Source: JAITVB01 sp031553805 (GTDB lineage: Bacteria > Bacteroidota > Bacteroidia > Bacteroidales > Rikenellaceae). Taken from it: DNA of 64,000 bases. Position 1 is the stretch's first letter. Every line of letters begins with the position of its first letter. The position numbers and the translations under genes were made by a program. Of this stretch, positions 30,352 through 39,574 are shown piece by piece. The notes under the pieces are model-generated. The model was given only the letters and a program-made list of their open reading frames with translations, did not search any database and was not told where the DNA came from. The DNA lies in assembly GCA_031553805.1 (NCBI GenBank), contig JAVBLC010000013.1, forward strand, positions 62,001 through 126,000. Direction: 5' to 3'.

Positions 30352-33300
30352 TCATACCTGTTCGACTTTCCCCGTTTCGACATACCAGAGAAAACCCTCC
30401 ACATCCGAGAAACCCATCCGGCGGATCAGGTCGACATATTCGGCTACCTGGAGACGATAGGCGGGCTGCTCGCGCACGCCAAATTTGTAGTCGATCACCA
30501 CCACCCTCTTCCCGTCGATCAGCACACGGTCGGGACGACGGGTGCGCCCCGCATTTTCGACGGGCGGAAGCAATATCTCGCTTTCGTTGCGCACCACCGT
30601 CCACGCGTCGGAGAACCAACTGCGGACCAACGGGTTTTCAAGCGATTTTTCGATTTTTTCGGCGACGCTTACCCGTTCCTTCTCAGAAAGGGCGCCGTCG
30701 AGAACCAGGCGATCGAGCGTAGCCGGCAACTCCTCCAGCGAGGTGATATGCTCAAAAACGCTGTGCATCAGGCGGCCGTAGCTGCGGGGCGAAAGCAGCT
30801 GGTCGGGATCGTCCGAGAAATAGCGTTCGGTGGCGTTTCGCAGGCGGATTTTTCCGGTGAAGTCAAACGTCGGATAGCCTGTTTCGGGTTCGGCCACGGC
30901 GGCGGGCGTGGCGGCAGGTTGCGTCGGGCGGCCAAAAGCGTAGACGGGTTGTGCGGGATCGCCGGCGATGCGGCCGTCGAGGTCGTCGAGGCACACCGCG
31001 TCGCCCTGCGGCTCGAAGCAATCGAGCATCAGGTCGGCCACCGTCGTGCCCGTGCGGCGCTTGGCCTGCGGGAGCAGCACGTAGCACTCGCGTTCGGCGC
31101 GGGTCAGCGCCACGTAAAGCGTGTTGATGTTATCGACGTGCGAAAAGACCTTCTCGGTGTAATAGGCGGGCGAAAAGTGCGATTCGGCGGCGGCCGTCTT
31201 GTAGTTGACCGGTACGCGCCCCAGGCGGTCGAACGGCGCCTGATCGGTTTCGCTCCACAGCAGCGTTTTGCGGGGAGCGGGATTGAGCCCCCAGTCGGCG
31301 TAAGGCAGGATGACGACGGGATATTGAAGCCCCTTGGCCTTGTGGATCGTGATGACGGTGATCGCGTCCTGCCCGCCGGGCAGGTTGATCGATTCGCGCA
31401 CGCCCGTTTCGTCCCACCAGCGCAGGAACAGCGGCAGGTCGGCGATGCGGTTGCCGGCAAAAGCGATCAGTTGGTCGTGGAAAGCCTGCAGGTAGGCCAC
31501 CTCGCCCGGCCGGTCACCCAGCCGGTGGGTCAGCATTACCCGTTCAAAAGCCTCTTCGAGCGAGAGCAGGGCCAGACTCCTGAAAAACCGTTTGTCATTT
31601 TCGGGCAGCACGCTGTCGACCGTTCTGAAAAGTGTGCGCCGGAACAGGGCAGCCGAGATCGCATCGGCCGGATCGACCGCCAGCCGGAAGCACGCCAGCA
31701 CGAAATTGACCGCCGGCGACGCGCTGATGAACAGCGAATCCTGCGACACGACGTCATAGCGCCAGGGCGACTCGGGATGCACGCTCTTGTGTTCCAACAG
31801 GGCGTCGGCGATGGCCTTGCCCTCGCTGTTGCGCCGGACGAGTATGGCGATGTCCTGCAATCGAAACCCGCGTTGCTGCAGGCTTTCAACCAGGGCTACC
31901 GTGCGGCGGCCGGCCTCGCCCCCACCCGCAGCCGCAGCCGCCGCTTCGTCGGTCGCGTCAGGCACGGGCGCTTTTTCGTATTGGATCACTTCGACGTAGC
32001 CTTCGGCCAGCCGTTCGGGACGCCCCACTTGCTGGTCGCTACCCTCGTAAGCCCTTTTCAGGGTATCGGTCAGTTCGTTGCATAACGTTGCGGGAAGCAA
32101 GCCCCGCTCACGCGCTTCGAGCAATTCGTCGTTAAGCCGGTTGTTGTCGAGGGCGACCACGCCCCGGATCATCGCATTATTGAACGCCACCACCACCCCG
32201 TCGCTGCGCCAGTTGCGGTCGAGCGACACGGTCAGCGCACCGCCGAAACGGGCGGCGGCCTCCGCACCCAGAATGCGCCAGTCGCCCCCGCGCCAGCGGT
32301 AGATCGACTGTTTGACGTCGCCCACGATCAGCACGGGCGACTCTTCGGACTGAGAAAGCGCATTAGCCAATAACGGCTGAAAATTGTGCCACTGGGTAGC
32401 CGAGGTATCCTGGAATTCGTCCATCAGGAAGTGGCTGTAGGCGTTGCCGACCTTTTCGAAGAGGAACGGGGCGTCGTTGCCCTCGACCAGGTGCGCCAGC
32501 AGGCGGTTGGTGTCTGTGATGAGCATCAGGTTGCAGTCGGTGCAGATTTCGCGCACAGAACGGGCCAGATCGGACAACACGGCGTAAGTGCGGTAATTCT
32601 CCCGGACAAGACCCGCGGTGCGGAAAAAACGGCTGTTTTGGTCGTACAACCCGGTTATTTCGGACAGGATCGGGCGCAGGATGGCGGCAAGCGACTGGAT
32701 TTCCGCTTTTCGGGGCGACGTTTTCGACGTCCACTTTTCGTCGGACGCGAGCGCTTCTTTCACGCGGACGCCATAGCCCTCTTCGATTTCACCCGCCGCT
32801 ATGCGATACAGGTAGCCCGCCACGCCGCTTTTGGCATACGAAAAATCGGCCACCGACAAACCGGCCGATTCGATCTTCGCGACGGCATCCTGGGCCAGGA
32901 CGGTCATCGTCGCTTTCACCGCGTTTACCGTCGAAAGCGCCTCTTTCAGAATGGAGGAAAGCGCCGCCTTGCGTTCGTGGCCGGACGTATCCCCGGTCGC
33001 GTGTTCGCCCTCTGAAAAGAGTTGGCGGCCAAGCGAGATGATATCGCCGCGCACATCCCAGCGGCGGCCCTCGTCGATCTGTTCTTCGATGAAACCGGCG
33101 ATCCACTTTCGCAGGTCGGGGTCGGACGCCGTGGCCTCGATCAGGCGGTCGGCCGCATCGGCCAGCACGCTGTCAGTGTTGAGTTCGAGCGAGAAATCGC
33201 TCTCGATGTCCAGTTCTCGCAGGAAGGCGCGGATGATTCGCTGGAAAAATTTGTCGATCGTCAGGACCGTGAAACGCGAATAATCGTGTAGGATTTTTGT

Positions 33301-33591
33301 CCTCACACGTTTGGCCCGGGCAGCGATTTCCTCGGATGAAAATTCCAAATCCCGGGAAAGTTCGGAAAGAAAAGACGGTTCTTTTCCCGCTGCCGTGCGA
33401 CCATTCGCCAGGTCGTTGATCTCGGCGGTGATGCGGCGCTTCATCTCCTCGGTCGCCTTGTTGGTAAAGGTGACCGCCAGGATCGAACGGTAGAGGTCGG
33501 GGTCGGCTACCACCCGGCGCACGTATTCGTAGGCCAAGCGGTAAGTCTTGCCCGAGCCGGCCGAGGCTTTGACGATGGTTACGGTGCCCAC
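30352..33591 (-). CDS. UvrD/RecB-like (AddA-type) helicase-nuclease
   Basis: 1079 residues. Superfamily 1A helicase motifs in order: Walker A KASAGSGKTYRL near residue 8, AVTFTNKATEEMKRR (motif Ia), LMDEFQDTSATQWH (motif II), VGDVKQSIYRWRGGD (motif III), and TIHKAKGLQYPVVILPYADW (motif V). The C-terminus carries a RecB-type nuclease with the Asp and Lys of RPDRVLIDGKRVVVIDYKFG, completed by QVAEYVDLI. AddA/RecB proteins resect double-strand breaks, normally with an AddB partner, which is not in this window. The start lies 7 bp after the esterase gene, so they share a transcript. Confidence 0.9.
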   Translation of the reverse strand: MGTVTIVKASAGSGKTYRLAYEYVRRVVADPDLYRSILAVTFTNKATEEMKRRITAEINDLANGRTAAGKEPSFLSELSRDLEFSSEEIAARAKRVRTKILHDYSRFTVLTIDKFFQRIIRAFLRELDIESDFSLELNTDSVLADAADRLIEATASDPDLRKWIAGFIEEQIDEGRRWDVRGDIISLGRQLFSEGEHATGDTSGHERKAALSSILKEALSTVNAVKATMTVLAQDAVAKIESAGLSVADFSYAKSGVAGYLYRIAAGEIEEGYGVRVKEALASDEKWTSKTSPRKAEIQSLAAILRPILSEITGLYDQNSRFFRTAGLVRENYRTYAVLSDLARSVREICTDCNLMLITDTNRLLAHLVEGNDAPFLFEKVGNAYSHFLMDEFQDTSATQWHNFQPLLANALSQSEESPVLIVGDVKQSIYRWRGGDWRILGAEAAARFGGALTVSLDRNWRSDGVVVAFNNAMIRGVVALDNNRLNDELLEARERGLLPATLCNELTDTLKRAYEGSDQQVGRPERLAEGYVEVIQYEKAPVPDATDEAAAAAAGGGEAGRRTVALVESLQQRGFRLQDIAILVRRNSEGKAIADALLEHKSVHPESPWRYDVVSQDSLFISASPAVNFVLACFRLAVDPADAISAALFRRTLFRTVDSVLPENDKRFFRSLALLSLEEAFERVMLTHRLGDRPGEVAYLQAFHDQLIAFAGNRIADLPLFLRWWDETGVRESINLPGGQDAITVITIHKAKGLQYPVVILPYADWGLNPAPRKTLLWSETDQAPFDRLGRVPVNYKTAAAESHFSPAYYTEKVFSHVDNINTLYVALTRAERECYVLLPQAKRRTGTTVADLMLDCFEPQGDAVCLDDLDGRIAGDPAQPVYAFGRPTQPAATPAAVAEPETGYPTFDFTGKIRLRNATERYFSDDPDQLLSPRSYGRLMHSVFEHITSLEELPATLDRLVLDGALSEKERVSVAEKIEKSLENPLVRSWFSDAWTVVRNESEILLPPVENAGRTRRPDRVLIDGKRVVVIDYKFGVREQPAYRLQVAEYVDLIRRMGFSDVEGFLWYVETGKVEQV

Positions 33592-33598
33592 GGGTAAT

Positions 33599-35353
33599 TT
33601 AGTTCCCGGTATAATTACCGGGCCGGTAGGCGTTCATTACCTTGGAAATCGCATCGGCCACCAACCGTTGCCCGGCAGGCGACATATGCACCCCGTCCTC
33701 GGCATATTTTCGGAAAATGGGTTGCAGGGGATGGTAAACGTCGACAAATATGCACCCGTATTTTTTCGCAATTTCTTCCATTTTCGGTACAAGCACAGCC
33801 AAGCGGTCGTTGCCGCCGACGTATTTCTCGGCCATATTTTCAATGCCCATCGGGGGAGGCGAAACGACGATCACGTGGGACGGGCGCACCCGGGGATGGC
33901 TTGTAACCCGTTGCAACAAGCGGTCGAAATTCTCAGCGGCCACGTCTTGTTGTGCGGCAAATTCGGCTTTAGTGTCGTTCGTTCCCAGACAAAGGATGAC
34001 GTATCCGAAAGGGACCCAGGATTTTTCCGGATCCTGATCCAGTTGATCGAAAGCATTATTCAGATATTGATCAACGTTACTCAGCGCATTGAGTTCAGCA
34101 CGACCACCATTATCGAATCCGATTGTACGCCCGCTTTGGGAATTGTTAAAAAAGGTAACATACGGCATCAGGGCGCGCAACTGGTCGACCCAGCCGCCCG
34201 CTATGGCTCCATTGGAATCGCCGATGGTCAGTGCAGTAGAATGAAGGGAATAAAAGGAATCAGAACATACAGGAATCAGCGACAGGGCCTGAGCGTCGAG
34301 CTGCTCGTGGCCACCTTCGAAAATAGTCAGCTTAATCCCTCCTTCGTTCGATAAATGCCCTTTCTCCAGATGCACTCTACGGCCTCCGATCCGGAAAGGA
34401 TGATGATAGCCCAGGCGCCGCGTCACCAGATCTGTAATAGTGCGTTCGGGCACAAGCGCAGACTCATGTTGCCCTGCATAAAACTCTTCGACCAACCGGT
34501 TGTACATACGGATCGAATGGGTAATGGGCACCGAACCGGTATAGCCGTCGTGGATGCCCTCGTAAATACAGAGGCTTGCATGTTTTCGAAGTTCAGCCGG
34601 AAAATCCTGATTGATGGGCGAACGGAGGAGGCTTTCATTTTGCATTACCTCGTAAGCCTTAACAGCCAAGAGCTCATTCTCGGGCCGCTCGTCGGGAAAT
34701 GGGAATAGCGAAAAACACTTCAAAATATCATCAGCATATTTTTGTTTGCGGCCCAACGACTCCCAATACCACGCTTCGAGGTCGGAGATCGGGGCCCAGG
34801 CCGAAAAACTCTTTACCGGGTAGGGCAGTTTCATGTAGGCCAGCAGCGTCATGTAGCCGCCGCCCGAGGTGCCAATAATGTGTACCTCGGCGGGATCGGC
34901 CGCCGTTTCGCGTACCGCATATTCAATCGCATCCTGCAGATCGGAGAGCGTCAGCGGGCTGCCGCACGCCGCGGGGCGGTTGTTCGGGCCGCGGAAATCG
35001 GGGTGGATATAGTTGTAATCCCTGATCACGATATCATCCACTAAAGGGTCACTCTGGGAATAATCGCCGCTCCAAGTGTGGAGACTGACGATCAGCGGAC
35101 GGCCCGCACGGGTCGCCTTATGCCAGTAGGCAAGCTGGATTTCGCCGTCGGCCGAAGAGGGAATTTTTACGATTTCAAACCCGGCGGGCCAGACTGATTT
35201 GGAAGTGTCGTCCGATGCTGCTTGAGTTTGTTGCGTCTGCGCCGAGGCGGACGAAGAAGCGTTGGCAGTTGCCCCGGACGACGCCGGCGCCTGGGCTTGT
35301 CCGGAAAAAAACAGTGACGTAAAAAGGATGGAAAGCAAAAAATTTCTCATCAT
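33599..35353 (-). CDS. Exported double esterase: alpha/beta hydrolase plus SGNH hydrolase
   Basis: 584 residues from the ATG at 35353 (35362 and 35350 are equally possible). A Sec signal (FLLSILFTSLFFSGQAQA) is followed by an Ala/Ser/Gln-rich linker. Domain 1 (about 55-350) is an alpha/beta hydrolase of the prolyl-oligopeptidase type with nucleophile GTSGGGY and a late His in FEGGHEQL. Domain 2 (about 370-575) is an SGNH/GDSL hydrolase with TIGDSNG, the LGTNDTK block and DGVHMSPAG. Such fusions fit removal of acyl groups from glycans. A TATCTTTG promoter precedes it. Confidence 0.85.
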   Translation of the reverse strand: MMRNFLLSILFTSLFFSGQAQAPASSGATANASSSASAQTQQTQAASDDTSKSVWPAGFEIVKIPSSADGEIQLAYWHKATRAGRPLIVSLHTWSGDYSQSDPLVDDIVIRDYNYIHPDFRGPNNRPAACGSPLTLSDLQDAIEYAVRETAADPAEVHIIGTSGGGYMTLLAYMKLPYPVKSFSAWAPISDLEAWYWESLGRKQKYADDILKCFSLFPFPDERPENELLAVKAYEVMQNESLLRSPINQDFPAELRKHASLCIYEGIHDGYTGSVPITHSIRMYNRLVEEFYAGQHESALVPERTITDLVTRRLGYHHPFRIGGRRVHLEKGHLSNEGGIKLTIFEGGHEQLDAQALSLIPVCSDSFYSLHSTALTIGDSNGAIAGGWVDQLRALMPYVTFFNNSQSGRTIGFDNGGRAELNALSNVDQYLNNAFDQLDQDPEKSWVPFGYVILCLGTNDTKAEFAAQQDVAAENFDRLLQRVTSHPRVRPSHVIVVSPPPMGIENMAEKYVGGNDRLAVLVPKMEEIAKKYGCIFVDVYHPLQPIFRKYAEDGVHMSPAGQRLVADAISKVMNAYRPGNYTGN

Positions 35354-35370
35354 AAAATCCATTTATTTCG

Positions 35371-35413
35371 GTGCATCACCGGTGCGTCCCCCATGCGTCC
35401 CCGCACTGGGAAT
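35371..35413 (-). repeat. Family C repeat in the esterase leader
   Basis: CGGTGCATCACCGGTGCGTC and the adjoining CATGCGTCCCCGCACTGGGA resemble the family C units at 44320-44340 and 55524-55588, including the following A/T-rich tail ending in CGTTG. It lies between the promoter box and the start codon of the esterase gene. Confidence 0.55.
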
Positions 35414-35452
35414 TTTTCTTCGTTGACGTAAATAGCCCGGGGTTTATGTTTA

Positions 35453-35460
35453 CAAAGATA
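35453..35460 (-). promoter_or_regulatory. -7 box of the esterase-helicase operon
   Basis: TATCTTTG on the minus strand, giving a leader of about 90 nt that contains the family C repeat. Confidence 0.6.
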
Positions 35461-35946
35461 GCCTTTTTGCCCTGATTTTTTGTGAATTTTTTCATTTTTT
35501 GAATTTTTCAATTTTTAAATTGTTAAGTTGTTTATTTAAAACATATTATATTGATTATATAAACAAACCATTCACTGTGTTGCATGATTGTCATTTTAAC
35601 CAAAAAAATCGAACAGAAGGCGGGAGACAATAAAAAAATTTGCCAGAAGTTCGTTGAATGACGCAAAAAACAAATCGACAAAAACTCATTTTAATGAGTT
35701 TGTCATTCTTTAGTTCATATAATTCATACAATTGTCTGGAAATTATAACACAAAAAACCATATAGCCAATAAAATACAACTATTAATTGCACTTACATGT
35801 AATCTTCATAATAAATTGAAAATCAAATAGAATTGCGAAAATAAAAAATCTATCAAAATCACTGAAAAATCCCTGAAAAATAAAAAAATCAGGCACGGCA
35901 GCTTGGGGGATCCCCAAAAAACAGACGGCCATATTCTTTATTTTTG
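35461..35946. other. AT-rich intergenic region upstream of bioB
   Basis: About 490 bp, markedly AT-rich compared with the rest of the window. It holds a 62-codon minus-strand frame with no family resemblance and poor start context, which I do not accept as a gene. The perfect palindrome TTGGGGGATCCCCAA (35903-35917) lies about 30 nt upstream of the bioB -7 box and could be an operator; it does not resemble a BirA box. Confidence 0.4.
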
Positions 35947-35954
35947 TACCTTTG
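35947..35954 (+). promoter_or_regulatory. -7 box of the biotin operon
   Basis: TACCTTTG. The leader to the bioB ATG would be only about 35 nt and contains a family B hairpin. No clear -33 TTG, which might mean the promoter needs an activator. Confidence 0.55.
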
Positions 35955-35973
35955 TCGAAATAAAAATCTCCAA

Positions 35974-35987
35974 GTGCCGGAAGGCAC
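35974..35987 (+). repeat. Family B hairpin in the bioB leader
   Basis: GTGCCGGAAGGCAC keeps the GTGCC/GGCAC stem of the other copies and ends 8 nt before the bioB ATG. Confidence 0.6.
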
Positions 35988-35995
35988 CCCGTACG

Positions 35996-37117
35996 ATGAA
36001 AAAAACGACCGCATCAAAACACCCCCTACTCCGCTTCCGGCGGTGGGCGAATAAAAAATTCTCGGCCTTTCGCACGGTCGGAAAAGAGGTGTCGATCGGT
36101 ACCCTTTCCGGCGAAACTGCCGACACGCTCCTGCCTAAAAACGGAGATTCGCCCGCCGCATCCTTGATCCGGAAACTGGAGAAAAAAGTACTCGGCGGCG
36201 GATCGGTCGACTACGACGAGGCGCTCGCCCTGGCCGCCGTCGCCGACCGCGAGGCGCTCTATGCGGCGGCCGACCGGATCCGGGCTGCGTATCATCAAGA
36301 GCGATTCGATCTGTGTTCAATCATTAATGCGCGTAGCGGCCGCTGCACCGAAAACTGCAAATGGTGCTCACAGTCGGCCCACCACCACACGTCGATCGAC
36401 ACCTACGACCTGATCGACGCCGAAGAGGCTATCGCCCAGGCCCGCACGAACGAAGCGGCGGGCGTCCGGAAATTTTCACTCGTCACCAGCGGGCGCGCCC
36501 TGCCGGCGGCCCATCTCGAAAAACTTTGCTCGATTTATGACACGCTCCGCGAAACGACTTCGCTTGAGTTGTGCGCGTCGATGGGGTTGCTCGACGCCGA
36601 TAAACTGGCGCGGCTGGCGGCGAGCGGGGTAAAAAATTACCACTGCAACCTCGAGACCGCCCCCTCCTACTTCCCGCAACTTTGCACGACCCACACCACA
36701 CAGGAAAAGATCGACACGCTGCGTGCCGCGCGGACAGCCGGCATGAAACTGTGCAGCGGCGGCATCATCGGGATGGGCGAGAGCGAGGCGCAGCGCGTCG
36801 AGCTGGCTATTACGCTGCAACAACTCGGAGTGGAATCCATTCCCCTCAACCTCTTAAACCCCATTCCGGGCACCCCGCTCGAGAATACGCCGCCGCTGGG
36901 CGACGACGAAATCCTGACCACGATCGCAATTTTCCGCTTCACCAACCCCCGGGCGTGGATCCGCTTTGCGGGTGGGCGCACGGGAATGCTCCACCTCCAG
37001 GACCGCGCCCTGCGGGCCGGGATCAACGGGGCGTTGGTGGGCGATTTACTCACCACGGTGGGTGTGGGGATGAGCGACGATATTTCCCATATTCGATCAT
37101 TAGGATTCGACTGTTAG
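35996..37117 (+). CDS. bioB: Biotin synthase
   Basis: 373 residues. The radical SAM cluster motif CTENCKWC (Cys117, Cys121, Cys124) is followed by SQSAHHHTSIDTY, and further on by NLETAPSYF, GGIIGMGES and RFAGGRT. BioB inserts sulfur into dethiobiotin. The N-terminus before the motif is about 60 residues longer than in E. coli (Cys53 there), basic and partly disordered; a non-ATG start near the TTG of SLIRKLEKK is possible. First gene of bioB-A-F-G-C-D, under a TACCTTTG box and a leader hairpin. Confidence 0.93.
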   Translation: MKKTTASKHPLLRFRRWANKKFSAFRTVGKEVSIGTLSGETADTLLPKNGDSPAASLIRKLEKKVLGGGSVDYDEALALAAVADREALYAAADRIRAAYHQERFDLCSIINARSGRCTENCKWCSQSAHHHTSIDTYDLIDAEEAIAQARTNEAAGVRKFSLVTSGRALPAAHLEKLCSIYDTLRETTSLELCASMGLLDADKLARLAASGVKNYHCNLETAPSYFPQLCTTHTTQEKIDTLRAARTAGMKLCSGGIIGMGESEAQRVELAITLQQLGVESIPLNLLNPIPGTPLENTPPLGDDEILTTIAIFRFTNPRAWIRFAGGRTGMLHLQDRALRAGINGALVGDLLTTVGVGMSDDISHIRSLGFDC

Positions 37118-37121
37118 CGCC

Positions 37122-38408
37122 ATGGAGAGTTTACTGGAATTTGACAAGAATCATCTGTGGCATCCCTACACGTCGGCCATCGACCCGCTGCCGGTCTACC
37201 CCGTGCGCCGGGCCGAAGGCGTTTACATCGAGCTGGAAGACGGGCGGCGGCTCGTCGACGGGATGTCGTCGTGGTGGGCCGCGATCCACGGGTATAACCA
37301 CCCGGCGTTAAACAATGCGCTGACGGAACAATCTAAAAAGATGGCGCACGTAATGTTCGGGGGGCTGACCCACGAACCGGCGGTGGAGCTCGGACGGCGG
37401 CTATTGAGTGTACTGCCTGCGGAGTTGACGCGTATTTTTTACTGTGATTCGGGGTCGGTGGCCGTCGAGGTGGCGATGAAGATGGCCGTACAATACTGGC
37501 ACGCGCTGAGGCACGGCGAAAAAAACCGTTTCGCCGCGTTGCGCGTGGGTTACCATGGCGACACGTGGAAAGCGATGTCGGTCTGCGACCCGGTGACGGG
37601 GATGCACACGCTGTTCGGCAGTGCGCTGACGCCCCAGTTCTTTGCCGCATCGCCCCGGTCGCGCTTCGACGGCGAGTGGGACCCGGCCGACGTCGGCCCG
37701 ATGCAACGCATCCTGGCCGAGAATGCCGGAAAAATCGCGGCCGTGATCCTCGAACCCATCGTACAGGGCGCCGGGGGAATGCGGTTTTACCATCCGCAAT
37801 ACCTGCGCGAGGTGCGGCGGCTGTGTGACGAGCACGGCGTGTTGCTGATCTTCGACGAGATCGCCACCGGATTCGGCCGCACAGGCGAGCTTTTCGCAAT
37901 GGGTCACGCCTCTGTCGTACCGGATATTATTACGCTCGGCAAAGCGATCACGGGCGGTTATATGAGCTTTGCAGCCGTCGTGGCCACCGAGAGCGTGGCA
38001 CGAACGATCAGCGAGGGCGAGGCGGGTGTGTTTATGCACGGCCCGACGTTTATGGGAAATCCGCTAGCCTGTGCGGTAGGCGTGGCGTCGTTCGACCTGT
38101 TGGTCGGCAGCTCGTGGCGGGAGCGCGTGCAACGGATCGAGGCTCAACTGAAAACGGAATTGGAAGAAGCCCGGGATTATCCCGGCGTAAGCGACGTGCG
38201 GGTAATCGGGGCGATCGGCGTCATCGAAACCCGCAGGCCCGTGGATATTCAAGAGGCGCAAAAACTATTTGTCGAGCGCGGCATCTGGGTACGCCCCTTC
38301 GGGCGGAACGTTTACCTGATGCCGCCCTACATCATCGAGCCGCACGAACTGACCCGGCTCACCGAGGGGATAAAAGCGGTTGTTAAACAGTTAGGAGTCA
38401 GAAATTAG
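37122..38408 (+). CDS. bioA: Adenosylmethionine-8-amino-7-oxononanoate aminotransferase
   Basis: 428 residues of the class III PLP aminotransferase family: HLWHPYTS near the start, SSWWAAIHGYNHPALN, YHGDTWKAMSVCDP, the Asp in LIFDEIATGFGRTGELFA and the PLP Lys in ITLGKAITGGYMSFA. It makes 7,8-diaminononanoate (DAPA) from the BioF product using SAM as amino donor. It starts 4 bp after bioB. Confidence 0.96.
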   Translation: MESLLEFDKNHLWHPYTSAIDPLPVYPVRRAEGVYIELEDGRRLVDGMSSWWAAIHGYNHPALNNALTEQSKKMAHVMFGGLTHEPAVELGRRLLSVLPAELTRIFYCDSGSVAVEVAMKMAVQYWHALRHGEKNRFAALRVGYHGDTWKAMSVCDPVTGMHTLFGSALTPQFFAASPRSRFDGEWDPADVGPMQRILAENAGKIAAVILEPIVQGAGGMRFYHPQYLREVRRLCDEHGVLLIFDEIATGFGRTGELFAMGHASVVPDIITLGKAITGGYMSFAAVVATESVARTISEGEAGVFMHGPTFMGNPLACAVGVASFDLLVGSSWRERVQRIEAQLKTELEEARDYPGVSDVRVIGAIGVIETRRPVDIQEAQKLFVERGIWVRPFGRNVYLMPPYIIEPHELTRLTEGIKAVVKQLGVRN

Positions 38409-38422
38409 GAGTTATTCAGGAG

Positions 38423-39574
38423 ATGTTTCGCTATTCGGATCATATCGAGAAACTGCGGGCGGCGGGCGCTTTGCGCCAACTGCGCGAGGTGGATTATCGA
38501 GGCAACGAGATTTTTTGCGAGGGGCGGTGGATGGTCAATCTGTCGTCGAACGATTATCTCGGTTTGGGCGCCGACACAGCCCTCTGGGAAACGTTTTTGA
38601 CTGAACGGGGGCGGGAGACGGGCGGCGGAAGTTGTTCGTCGCGCCTGCTGACCGGCAACCATCCAGCCTACCGTTCGCTGGAAGAGAAGTTGCGGACGGC
38701 CTACGGGAAAAGCGGGGCGCTGGTTCTCGGCAGCGGCTACCACGCCAACCTGGGCATTCTGCCGGCGCTGGCCACTTCGAAAGATTTGATCCTGGCCGAC
38801 AAGCTCGTCCATGCCAGCCTGATCGACGGGATGCGGCTCGGAGCTGCCGAATTCGTGCGATTTGCACACAACGATATGGCGCACCTCGAAAAGCTGCTGG
38901 CCGAGCGGCGTGAGCGTTACGAGAAGATATTTATCGTCACCGAAGCCGTGTTCAGCATGGACGGCGATTGCGCCCCGTTGGCCGAACTGGTGGCATTGAA
39001 GAAAAAATACGGATGCCTGCTTTATCTCGACGAAGCCCATTCGGTGGGCGTGCGGGGGGAGCGTGGGCTGGGGCTGGCCGAAGAAGCCGGGCTGATCGGC
39101 GAGGTCGACCTGCTGATGGGCACCTTCGGAAAGGCCTTTGCGTCACAGGGAGCGTTTTTGATTGCTGATGAAATAATTATCGAATACCTCGTCAACACGA
39201 TGCGTCCGCTGATCTTTTCGACCGCATTGCCCCCAATTTCGGTGGCGTGGAGCGAATGGGTATTCGAAAAAATGCCGGAATTTGGCGAAAAGCGAAAGTA
39301 TCTGGCCGCCATTTCCGAAAAACTGCGCGACGGGTTGACGGCGGCCGAATTGGAAACCGGCGGCGCAAGCCAGATCGTCCCGCTCATCGTTCGCGACAAT
39401 GCCCGGGCGGTGGCGATGGGCGATTACCTGCAGGCGAACGGTTTCTTTGCGCTGCCCATCCGTCCGCCGACCGTGCCGGCCGGAAGCGAACGCATCCGCC
39501 TGTCGCTACGGGCCGACGTCACGGGGGAACAACTCAAACAATTTACAGCATTATGCAGACGGTTTGGACATTGA
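38423..39574 (+). CDS. bioF: 8-amino-7-oxononanoate synthase
   Basis: 383 residues, alpha-oxoamine synthase family. Visible are NLSSNDYLGLG, GGGSCSSRLLTGN, the Asp/His pair in YLDEAHSVGVRGERG, and the PLP Lys in LMGTFGKAFASQGAF. It condenses pimeloyl-ACP with alanine. Its 3' end overlaps bioG by 22 bp in another frame. Confidence 0.95.
   Translation: MFRYSDHIEKLRAAGALRQLREVDYRGNEIFCEGRWMVNLSSNDYLGLGADTALWETFLTERGRETGGGSCSSRLLTGNHPAYRSLEEKLRTAYGKSGALVLGSGYHANLGILPALATSKDLILADKLVHASLIDGMRLGAAEFVRFAHNDMAHLEKLLAERRERYEKIFIVTEAVFSMDGDCAPLAELVALKKKYGCLLYLDEAHSVGVRGERGLGLAEEAGLIGEVDLLMGTFGKAFASQGAFLIADEIIIEYLVNTMRPLIFSTALPPISVAWSEWVFEKMPEFGEKRKYLAAISEKLRDGLTAAELETGGASQIVPLIVRDNARAVAMGDYLQANGFFALPIRPPTVPAGSERIRLSLRADVTGEQLKQFTALCRRFGH

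Noticed and set aside
35591..35779. A 62-codon minus-strand frame in AT-rich DNA
   Set aside because: No promoter box, no family and AT-rich codons unlike any neighbour; chance ORF.
35903..35917. Palindrome upstream of bioB as a BirA or BioR operator
   Set aside because: TTGGGGGATCCCCAA does not resemble the known BirA (TTGTnAACC type) or BioR boxes; kept only as an unassigned palindrome.
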